A stretch of 64,000 nt of DNA from Gyrodactylus bullatarudis. Its lineage: Eukaryota > Platyhelminthes > Monogenea > Gyrodactylidea > Gyrodactylidae. Below the pieces are notes generated by a model. It was not told where the DNA came from and ran no database searches. It saw nothing but the letters and a program-made list of their open reading frames with translations. The first letter of the stretch is position 1. The number at the start of each line of letters is the position of its first letter. Below, piece after piece: positions 34,669 to 44,100 of the stretch. The stretch is taken from contig SSNU01000279.1 in assembly GCA_012064415.1 (NCBI GenBank), forward strand, positions 372,001 to 436,000, given 5' to 3'. A program made the position numbers and the translations under genes.

Positions 34669-36252
34669 ATGAACCCCTCAAATACAACAGACCTTCAAAT
34701 TGAAAGCTCAAAGATTAAACACCTATCAGCCATCAGTATTCGCTTCATTGTTTTAGTATTATTTCTGATAATAGCATTTATTGAGAACTTCTTTCTCCTT
34801 CTCTTGACAATCGGACCCGTGAGTAAATGGATTCGGGGCCGCAAAGAAAACAAGTGCTTCCTGGCCAATACTCCGGCTCTTTCTCGTAGACAATCAGAGT
34901 TGAACCAGAGAAAGGCACGCAATAGTTATGACTCACTAAAGCAAATCACTTCCCAAGAATGGCTCCAGTCAGCAGTCAATAGAGAATCCCGACACCAGAT
35001 CATTCCAATCAGCATGGAACATTGTTACATGGAAGAATACTCAAAGTATAGTACAGCAAGATTTACACGATACTACTTTGGCAATCTATGCCTAGCCAAT
35101 CTTCTTTTAGTCTTGGTCGCACTACCTGGAACTCTATTGGTTTGCTTTGGAATTAATCAAGACTCAGATTCGCCCTCGAATGAGGAGAATCTTTCAGATG
35201 AAGCGATGAGACCGCATTCCTTTTTGAGTAGTCAAAAAATGAGTTCAGTATTTTGTATATCAATTGAATTATCCGTAGTATCGTTAGCGTTTGCAATTAT
35301 ATTTTGTCTAGTCCAGTTGACAGCGGACCGATTGTTGGCTGTCTGTTGTCCGTTTCAATATCCAAGGATTATGACACAGGTTCGAGCATTCCTCAATATC
35401 ACAGCCGGCTGGGTTTTTGCATTATTATTAGGCATTATGCCGCATTTAGTTGAATGGTTTCACAAGGAAGAAAATGTTTCATGCTCTGAGCCCACAATCA
35501 ACATGGAAGATGTCTTCAAATGCTTCATATTCGGTCAACACTCTCAACATGGACACAAGTATTTTGTTCTATTTTATTTTACCCTCGCTTATTTGATACC
35601 AGTCATTTTTATGATCTTTGCATATATAATTATGTATCACAAGGCTAGGCTACTAAGTAAGCGATCACAAAGTTTACAGATTAAACAAGAAACACCTTGT
35701 AATACCTATCAACAGGAGGGCCGATCATGCCCTGATGGAAACATCCATATTAGCAATGATGATAGAAAAAAGCGAAGCAGCAGCGTTTCGAGTCGCAATA
35801 ATAACTCACTAAATGCAATCGGAGAGAACAAGGCTGCTTTCCGGGCATTTTGGCTGGTGGCCACATTCCTGTCATTAACTTTGCCCTATTTTGGATTAAT
35901 GTTAAAGTCGGGTATCAAAAATTTCAATTATTCAAACTCAAAGTCTCTAGATGAGAGCCTACCAACAGAGCAGGGTGACCAGATTGACCACAGTGAGAAA
36001 GATATGGAGGAGGTAATCCGGTCAATATGTGTCTGGCTGTTATACGTGAATGCTACAATAACTCCAGGCATTTATGCGTATACAGATCGGATATTGAGGA
36101 AGAGATTTCTGTATTTCTTTGCATATGACAAGATCAGGGGTGTCAAGAATAAAAATGATCGAATAACTTCGCCAAGACAGTTGAAATCCGGTAAATCAAT
36201 GTCATCTCAGTCAACCACTCCGGAAAGGAAGAATTTCATTTCAGTCGTTTGA
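34669..36252 (+). CDS. divergent class A (rhodopsin-like) GPCR
   Basis: A seven-helix plasma-membrane receptor, here in a single 527-residue exon. TM1 lies near residues 24-52 (ends 'FIENFFLLLLT' with the conserved Asn). TM2 is near 134-160 ('NLCLANLLLVLVALP'). TM3 is near 195-225 with the disulfide Cys ('VFCISIEL') and 'TADRLLAVCCP' in place of DRY. TM4 ('AGWVFALLLG') has its Trp, TM5 ('LAYLIPVIFMIFAYIIMYH') its Pro and Tyr, and TM6 is 'FLSLTLPYFGL'. TM7 has 'TPGIYAY' where NPxxY is expected. Odd points: about 80 residues between TM1 and TM2, Asn for the sodium-site Asp in TM2, and no Trp in TM6. Ligand unknown; I cannot assign a subfamily. A splice acceptor at 34644 with an open frame into the ATG means an upstream exon could add residues. 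Confidence 0.88.
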   Translation: MNPSNTTDLQIESSKIKHLSAISIRFIVLVLFLIIAFIENFFLLLLTIGPVSKWIRGRKENKCFLANTPALSRRQSELNQRKARNSYDSLKQITSQEWLQSAVNRESRHQIIPISMEHCYMEEYSKYSTARFTRYYFGNLCLANLLLVLVALPGTLLVCFGINQDSDSPSNEENLSDEAMRPHSFLSSQKMSSVFCISIELSVVSLAFAIIFCLVQLTADRLLAVCCPFQYPRIMTQVRAFLNITAGWVFALLLGIMPHLVEWFHKEENVSCSEPTINMEDVFKCFIFGQHSQHGHKYFVLFYFTLAYLIPVIFMIFAYIIMYHKARLLSKRSQSLQIKQETPCNTYQQEGRSCPDGNIHISNDDRKKRSSSVSSRNNNSLNAIGENKAAFRAFWLVATFLSLTLPYFGLMLKSGIKNFNYSNSKSLDESLPTEQGDQIDHSEKDMEEVIRSICVWLLYVNATITPGIYAYTDRILRKRFLYFFAYDKIRGVKNKNDRITSPRQLKSGKSMSSQSTTPERKNFISVV

Positions 36253-36990
36253 GAAAAGTTGTAAATATGTATGAGATTTGACCCGAGACACATGTTTTTA
36301 AAAATGAAAAATTTTATTTAATTAAAAAACCTGTACTCAAGTATTTATGTATCACATATTGGACTTTTCTTAATCAATTCGAAATACAATTTAAAAATAC
36401 AGATACAGAAATGGTTGCGTAAAGCATCATAGAGTGATCCATCATTATGCAAAGTAAATTTTTTTTACTGACCATTCATATCTAGCTCAAGTTGACTTAT
36501 TCAAGTTGAAGGTCTTAATTTTGAATCAATCATAAGAATTCAAATTAATCAATAATTATTGAATTTGAATAATTATAAAAACCAAAAGCCTTCTATTTCC
36601 TCTAAATCCAATTTTATGCAAGTTATGAAATGGCCGTCATATAATTTTAAATTGTAAACTTTATCAGGTGAAATTTGAACAATAAATATGAAAAGTTTAT
36701 TGATTTTAGGAAATCGAGGAGTAGAACTCTTAAATTTTATATCAAGTTAAGCAGTAATAATTAATTTGAATGTTTTTCTTGTATCATATGTTATACAGTA
36801 GTAGGGGACTTATTCAAACACTCAACGATGCAAGAATATCCCAAGGCAAGAATTCAAATGTACTTGAGAATAGACAAAAATGGATCACAATGTTGAAGGG
36901 AATAGTGATAAAAAATTATCAAGTCTTGAAAATGGAGCTCATTAGTAGTCATATTCTATAAAAACTAAAAAGGATAATGAGATGTATCAA
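36253..36990. other. 3' flank of the GPCR
   Basis: AT-rich, no domain. AATAAA-type words occur, for example near 36680. The frame at 36770-36961 has no recognisable features. The region separates the GPCR from the convergent MRPL3 gene. Confidence 0.5.
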
Positions 36991-37006
36991 AAAAGTTTAT
37001 TTATAC

Positions 37007-39381
37007 TCAATCGTATTTTATAGAGGGATCGTTTGGCCTGCGAATTGTTTCAAGGAAGAGTTCCTCGCCATCTAAACTATCAGCACATGTTGGTACTGCA
37101 GGGAGTTCTTTAATATGCTTGGGAACCTTTAGTTCAACATATCTTGTATCCTTGATATAGCAAAAAGAGTTGACAGGACCCGGTGTAGGTCCCTTAACAT
37201 AGATTACTCCCAAGGCTGGATTCATTCGTAAGATCTAGATGTTAATTAATTAGATACTTGATAGTACTAAATTAAAATCTAAAATATTACATTTGGTTTT
37301 CTAGGGATATTTTCTAACATCTATTATTTTTAAAGAAAAAATAGAAATTCTTTTAAATATTGAGAGCAATCTTAGAAACTAAACAGAATTTCTGTAAACA
37401 AAAATCAAATCCAGGTTTCCAATGAACACGATCTAAATTCAACTACGCAATTTTATTCGTCAATGAAAATATTTTACAGGGGCATAATTTCCTAAAGAAT
37501 TTTTACACTTCGGACACACTGCGTCCGAATCGGGTGTAAATTATCCTTCTAAAATGTCCTGAAATGGGCCCAAAATTAAGTTGAAGTTGAAATTTTTCGA
37601 AAGAAAAAGGTAAATTTTGAACTTTGGCTTCAAATAGCTGAAAAACTATAGAAGAGATCTAATTGAATCCTGAACAAGATGATGTTTGTTTGTTTTTCTA
37701 TATAGAACCCAATTTTAGATTTTGGGTTTTCAGTTTTTACCAAATAACTCAAAAACTAGTGAAATCAAAAAAAATTCTCAAATAAAACTGAAAGATATTG
37801 TTGACTAGAATTTTTTTTCGTACGCTTTCGGGTTTCTTCTGATATACAAAATCTCGATTGTCAATGAATTTTACTACGAGAAAGGACAAATTTAAGATTT
37901 TTGAATAGTTTTTGCAATATTTTGAATAAAATAGGGTTTATAGTAAAAGTTGAGTCTTTTTTCACATGTCAAAGGAAATTAGGTAAATTGTGATTTTGAA
38001 AAATGTGTTTTTTATGGTTTAAGCATAAATTTTTGATTAAGGCATGGAAAATTGTTCAGCAATGGAAATCGCTGCTAAATTTGGGCAATGAACTCGAACT
38101 ACGCAATTTTATTTAAACTACACTTATCAAGTTATTCTTTTCTACTTATTAGTAGGAGAATATCGATCATTTATTGTTTGGTTAAAGAGAAATAAATACT
38201 GTTTTGTTATTTTTCATAATATAAATACGCAAAACATTAAAATACAGTTACTTTGATCGAGATTGTGATTGGTTCACTTATGAGGGGGTGATTAAAAAGT
38301 TTATTCTATAATTTTCGTATTTTTGAAATTTAACCAGATTAAATTAAATGGTAAATGAACTGAAGTTACCTGAAGTGCTCTGACAGATCGCATCCGATTT
38401 CCCATCAAACCGGGCATCCTTTTACCCCTCATTATGGCTCTCTGGAGAAATAAAAAATGTTTTATCAATGAGTTACTAATTTATTAGTTTGTAAAAGAAC
38501 ATACACCTCCTCCTGCATTAGAGCCGAAACGACGATGGAACTTGTTCGAGCCATGACCTGCTGGACCGCCCTTAATTTGATATCGTTCAATTCCGCCTTG
38601 AAATCCACGATTTATGCTGTTAATATTAGTTAATTAAAATTTTATCCGTATGAGTATAAAAGAATAATGAATAAAGGACCAAGCACTGCAGAGATTGTGA
38701 AATTCGAACTCACGTTCTAGCAGCAACATCAACATATCCTCCAATTTTAAAGTGATTAATATCTAATTTAACTCCAGCTGGTAGAGAGGCATCTGGACTG
38801 ACTAGAAACTTGCCGATAACATGTTTTGTTGGTATGCCATGCTTACTAAAGATTTTATTCCAATCTTCAGTAAACTTTAGAGGGTCTCCCGAGAAAGCAC
38901 CGACAAACTGAATGCCGAATCTTTTATTTTTTATCCATTCAGGAATTGTTTTGTTATTGACCCAGCTACCTTTGGGCTCTTTGAGACTGTGCAGTTTATC
39001 AACATCTTGAGGTGGAACATAATTCAGGGTGTGATTGTCAAAAACTTGAATCAGTGTACAATCGATTCTTTCTCCCTTTTTCGACCATATAGGATGCATT
39101 CCCAACTTGATTCCCACGAGACCTACTCTTTTTGTTTCACCCATTTTCCAGTCTTTTAGTTCAAATGAATTATTATGGGCTAGTTTAATTTCTAAATTGG
39201 CTGTGTTAGTTGCTTGAATGAATGTTTGATTTTCTTTTGTGATATCATCGAGATCAGAGTTTTTTGAGTGTTTTTCAACCCAATAAGGCTTATGTCTGTC
39301 CATCCATGGGTAGATTCGCTTAGGTAAACTGCCTAATTCTCTAATAAAGTATTTTGTAATATTAAGGGCTATTCCGTTCAT
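37007..39381 (-). CDS. MRPL3: mitochondrial large-subunit ribosomal protein uL3m (MRPL3)
   Basis: A component of the mitochondrial 39S ribosomal subunit near the peptidyl-transferase centre. Four exons: 39381-38714, 38616-38507, 38437-38370 and 37234-37007, giving 357 residues in one frame with GT-AG junctions. Exon 1 holds 'RVGLVGIKLGMHPIWSKKGE' (the start of the L3 fold) and ends 'GGYVDVAART'. Exon 2 has the signature 'FQGGIERYQIKGGPAGHGSN'. Exon 3 has 'RGKRMPGLMGN', and exon 4 'LGVIYVKGPTPGP'. The start at 39381 ('MNGIALNITKYF') gives a plausible mitochondrial leader; an in-frame ATG at 39444 is possible but would leave only 20 bp to DNAAF1. The exon 3 acceptor (agag/CC) is the second or third AG of a tandem, chosen because it keeps the frame. 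Intron 3 carries a family 3 repeat (37820-37915). A TTTATT (AATAAA on this strand) lies 6 bp past the stop. Confidence 0.93.
37820..37915. repeat. dispersed repeat family 3, copy C, in MRPL3 intron 3
   Basis: 'atacaaaatctcgattgtca' and 'aatgaattttactacgagaa' match the copies at 5500-5625 and 22480-22610. Confidence 0.65.
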
Positions 39382-39464
39382 AGTATGATAGTATGATAAC
39401 AAAACTGCATTGAGAAATATGAGATTTGTTTTAATCCATAACAACTGATAGTTTTGGCGGTAAT
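39382..39464. promoter_or_regulatory. shared divergent promoter of MRPL3 and DNAAF1
   Basis: The two start codons face away from each other with 83 bp between them, or 20 bp if MRPL3 starts at 39444. Any promoter driving one gene overlaps the 5' region of the other. No TATA box or known factor site stands out. Confidence 0.55.
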
Positions 39465-40655
39465 ATGACTCTTTTGACTCAATCCGTAGACGCTAATTCT
39501 GACTATCCTAGAATAACCAAGGAATCTCTTATACAACATTGCAAAGAAAAGAAACTTTATTTAACTCCGGAACTAAATGATATTCTCTATCTACATTTCA
39601 AGGGTTATACGAAAATTGAAAATCTAGAAGAATATATTGGGTTAAGATGCATTTTTCTAGAGTCGAATGGAATCGGAAGCATTACAGGTCTAGAGAACCA
39701 AAAGGAACTTAAATGTCTCTATCTAGCCAATAATCTAATTAAAAAGATTGAGAATTTGGAAAATAATATGAAATTAGACACATTAGACTTGAGCAGAAAT
39801 CTAATCACCAGAATAGAAAATCTTGGCCATTTGTCAAAACTCACCCGTCTTATACTGAGTAATAATAAACTTGAATCATTTGATAACATTTATCATTTGA
39901 TCGATTGCAAATCGTTAACTGTCCTTGATCTTAAGAATAATCACTTGGAAGATGCCAAGATTCTTGATGAAATTTTTGCAAAGATGCCTTCGTTGCGAGT
40001 CCTGTATACACAGGGAAATCCATTTGTGAGAAAGATCAAGTATTTTCGTAAAACAACAATTTTCAAGTGCACTGAATTAACCTACCTAGACGATTCACCA
40101 GTATTTGAGGTCGAACGAAAGTGTGCTGAGGCCTTTTGTCGTGGTGGCGGCGAGGAGGAGCGCTTAACCCGTAAGAAATGGTACGAAAAAGAGAATGAGA
40201 AAATTATGAAGAGTGTAAATTGTAGGTTCATAACAGTTTTCTAACTAGTTTATTTACTTTATGCAGATTTATTGAGATTGAAGAATAATAACAACAATCT
40301 CGACTCTGAGTATGAAACGGCAGATGACGATGATGATACTTATGTATCAATGGCTGAAGACACGACGGAGAACGAGGAGAGAGAAGCTGTCCATTTTCAT
40401 AGTCCATTACCGGAAAAGGAGAAAGAAAAATGTAAACTAAATAGTGAAGATGTGGAAATATTCTTTAAAAAGCCTGACTCTGTGAATTCGTCTATATTCA
40501 ATTTGGCACCTAGACAATTGAGCTCGACTAGCATACCAAATTCTTTAATATTGGAGGCTGAATGTATCGATGATAAGGATAAATCAAAAACAAAGCCATT
40601 AATAGAGGAGATTACTACGAATAGCAGTCGTAAAGTTCTTATCGAAGAAATGTGA
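39465..40655 (+). CDS. DNAAF1: dynein axonemal assembly factor 1 (DNAAF1/LRRC50)
   Basis: A cytoplasmic factor needed to pre-assemble axonemal dynein arms, hence for motile cilia and flagella. Exon 1 is 39465-40221 and exon 2 40267-40655, joined by a 45-bp intron in phase 1, for 381 residues. The N terminus '[20 protein letters not shown]' followed by '[16 protein letters not shown]' is the family hallmark. Then come five or six SDS22-like leucine-rich repeats ('[18 protein letters not shown]' type, residues about 60-190) and the cap '[20 protein letters not shown]'. The tail encoded by exon 2 is acidic and low-complexity ('[15 protein letters not shown]'). It is shorter than the vertebrate protein (about 725 residues) because the C-terminal disordered part is reduced. 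AATAAA lies 22 bp after the stop. Confidence 0.95.
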
Positions 40656-40676
40656 ATTGAATTTGATGTCGTTTTC

Positions 40677-40682
40677 AATAAA
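40677..40682 (+). terminator. DNAAF1 poly(A) signal
   Basis: Canonical AATAAA 22 bp downstream of the DNAAF1 stop codon. Confidence 0.7.
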
Positions 40683-41168
40683 GTATTTTATTAAGTGTTT
40701 CATAGCTTTCATGAAAAGAAAATTTCCCTTTAGATTAAAATAACCGAGAGAGATAATTGGATGTAAAAATGATCATTTATTTTTTTAGTAAATGAATTTT
40801 TCTTTTCAGAGAGAGAGAGTTGGTAAAAAATAATGATGATGATAATATTATTTTCTGGTTATTATAGAAATAAAATCTATAATCTATAATATGAAGATTC
40901 TGTATAATATCGAAAGTTTTCGGTTCAGTTTGATTGCAAAAAACTGTAACAAGAGAAAGATATTGGTCTTTAAAAGAGGCATAAAAATTAGATTAAACAA
41001 GGAGGCTTACAGCACGTGTATTCATTATCAAGATTGCTGAAGGATTATTATATATGATTATGTATGGGAAAATAAGTTTTCTCTTGGCATCTCTCTCAGT
41101 ATTTTATGTACGAATGTTCAAGATATTGTTATGCACCGGATTCGAGTGATGAGAGGTGATTTGAGTTC

Positions 41169-44100
41169 TCATCGATTTTGATGAAGGCTAGAGTTGAGGG
41201 CTGATGAACGACGAGTTGAACGACTTGTCGAAGTGCTGGTATCAGAATTCTGTCCACTTTTGTTCATTTGGGCTGTCAGAGCCAACTTGATGGCGCTGAC
41301 ATTTTGTTTCGAGGAGAGATTCTTCATTAAACTTGCTATAGACTTCACTTTCTCAGAATGAATGATTATTTCAATGTTTTGGGGTTCATCAGAAGCGAGT
41401 TCCTCACTAACTTGTTCAGCTATGTGTGTGTAGAAAAAAAGGTGGATTTAATTAATTCTGATTATAATAACTATAATTAGTCGAGATATTTACTTTAACA
41501 TGATAAAAAATACAATAAAAATTGAAGAATGAATCAATCAATAAAAACGCATGCGAAAAAAGACTAACTTTCTTCGACTTTAATCTTCACTTCTGATTTT
41601 ATTGGCTCCTTTGGAGTTTCATTCTCAGGCGGGTCTTGTTTAATTTGAATTTCTATGGAAGATGAATAACGAATTAGTTCAGAGTGAATGGGACAGGGAA
41701 CTTACCTCTAGTAGGAACAACATTTTCCTTGATCATGGATTTTGTGAGAAATGGCTGGTCAGGATCAAAGCTAAGTAGATGATTCAAATTCAAAAGTTTT
41801 GTCTGACAATTCATCACCAGGTAATCAAGGTAGGATTCTTGGTCATTGAACTTGCTTGACTGGAGGAATTTCTCCTGGTTGAAATCTTCAACAACAAAGT
41901 TTAAAGGGATATCCAAATCATTTAGAATGGTACATAGATCAGATTCATAATGTACCATAGGTTCTGTGCCTGTTGAATTCATGTTAGGACCTATTAATAA
42001 CGTACAAGGTGAGTAGTTCTCTTTTCAGAGAGAGAAATCAAGCTTGCTTCTTACTTTTGGATTTTGAGTTAGGGATCAGAGTATCTTCAAAGGTTTTGAT
42101 GCTCCTATCAACTGGCGTCAGCTCATATTTTTTTATGCTATTGGGATCAAGTTTGATGGAGATGACAGAAGCAGCTTTTGGGGAGAACCTCAAAAGGGTC
42201 TTCATCAGGTTGTCAACCCAACCGATATGAAGAACAGGAACGTCACTGTCCTGTTCCCAGACACATAGACCATCTATAAATGTTATGATGAAGGCGAAAC
42301 ATTCTGGATCATCTAGTATATTGACGGTATTCAGGTAGGCTGTCATTTGTTCATTGGAGGTGGGTCCAAATTTCAACGTTTCAAATGCAACGCGAGAGAC
42401 AGATGGCAAAAGATTTGTGGCTATTTCTAATAGTTCCTTGTAGACTTCTGTATCTTCATTGCCGTGATTGTATCTATAATAAAAGTTTAAATGATTAGAA
42501 AGTAAAAGACATGTATTGAATCGAGAGCCGAGAAAAATTACAAGAACATACAATAGAAACAACGTTCATTAGATATATTAGTAATATATATATATGGTAA
42601 TATAATATTACCATAAGTATAATTAGTAATTACTACGGATCCAGACTCAGTCAATTTTTTTAAAACCAAACAAGATGAAAAACTCGTCTTTTATTATTGG
42701 TTGATGATGATCATCCAATGAAATATTAGAAAAATTTGTCATTTTGACTACTTTTGGTTGAAAAATCAAAAGAATTTTAGATCAATACTACATAATTTTT
42801 CAAAGTATTCTAAGTCAGTTAATGATTTAATTGGACACTACACCTTGCAAGTTCTTCGCATATCCATAAATAGAATCAATCCTATTGATATCCAGTGATA
42901 TTTTTTAAATTCTAAAACTTGCTCTGTGTAAACTTACTGACTAACTACAGTAGCAGCTACTGACCAGTATCGGAAGGCTTCTTTAGCTTTATTTGATCGC
43001 AAGCAACAATTGGCATAGTTAAGATAGGGATACACCTGTTTGTTATGATAAACATTGAGGTTGGCGTCAACAGCTAACTTGTATAAATGGAGGATAAGTT
43101 TTCTTCGAAGTTCGTCTTCGTCAGAAGAACCTTTTTCGTGTTTAATATTCAAGCACTTGTTGATGCCTTCAAGGTTGATTGGTGTAGGGAAATTTTCCTC
43201 CAGGTCTGCCAAGTTTGATAGGCCAACAGGATATTGGTCGAGAAGGTGCTTTGATTCCAATAACCAAAGGAGTCGATGTTTCAGATCAACCATCTGAAAG
43301 AAGAACAAATTTTAAGAAAAACACATTAAAAATTATTGATAGAGTTTACACACTGAGGTCAAAAATTAGAACCCATGCAGTGTCAGTTTCGAATTTTCCT
43401 AGAATATTTGAAAGAAATTCAGATCCTAATAGAAATATACAATTGAGTAAAACACTAAAACCAAGTACAATTCAATCTATGGCATATTTGTATAATAAAG
43501 TAACATTTTTAGCTTTTTATAGTTTTGATAAATCAATGAGAATTCATGAACTGGCTAAAGTAATCCAGAGTGACCTTAGAGAAATCTCTGTGAATAGAAT
43601 CGCGTCAGTTACTCATGAAATATCTTGATAAATAGAAGAGAAAAGTCAATCACATTAGGGATTGATATATCAACTGTATAGATGGTGTAAAATTTTGAAA
43701 ACTCTTTCATTACAAAATAGGAAATAATATCACCCTTTTTTGTTTGATCTTATTAGATATTTATAAAACAGAGAAGCATCAATATTTCTGAGTAATTTGA
43801 TCAAAGATATTTTCGGCAGATTGCCAGATATGTATTTTCCTTTGGGAACTGGGCCATCAGAGAGAGAGAGATGAAGCGTTCTATAGAATTCAGGTGTCTT
43901 GGATAAAAATATCTGAAATTACGTTAAAACCCTATCTTTTCTGGACGAAATGCGACCACACCTCGGAAAAGAGGTTAAAAATTTCTTTTCATGAGGGGAA
44001 CAATTCAAATCTCTAGAACCCTTTCAAAAAGTCAAAAATTTCAAATCAAAGGATGAGGTAGAAAATGAATTCAATCCCTTTCTCAACTCCGAATTTGAAG

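Noticed and set aside
34695..34922. 75-codon minus-strand frame
   Set aside because: Antisense shadow of the GPCR N-terminal coding sequence.
43294..43628. A plus-strand frame continuing past menin exon 3 into the intron ('RVYTLRSKIRTHAVSVSNFP' ...)
   Set aside because: The first part is the antisense of menin exon 3; the intronic part is of moderate length but has no recognisable domain, start or splice context. Possibly a decayed mobile-element ORF, but not supported.
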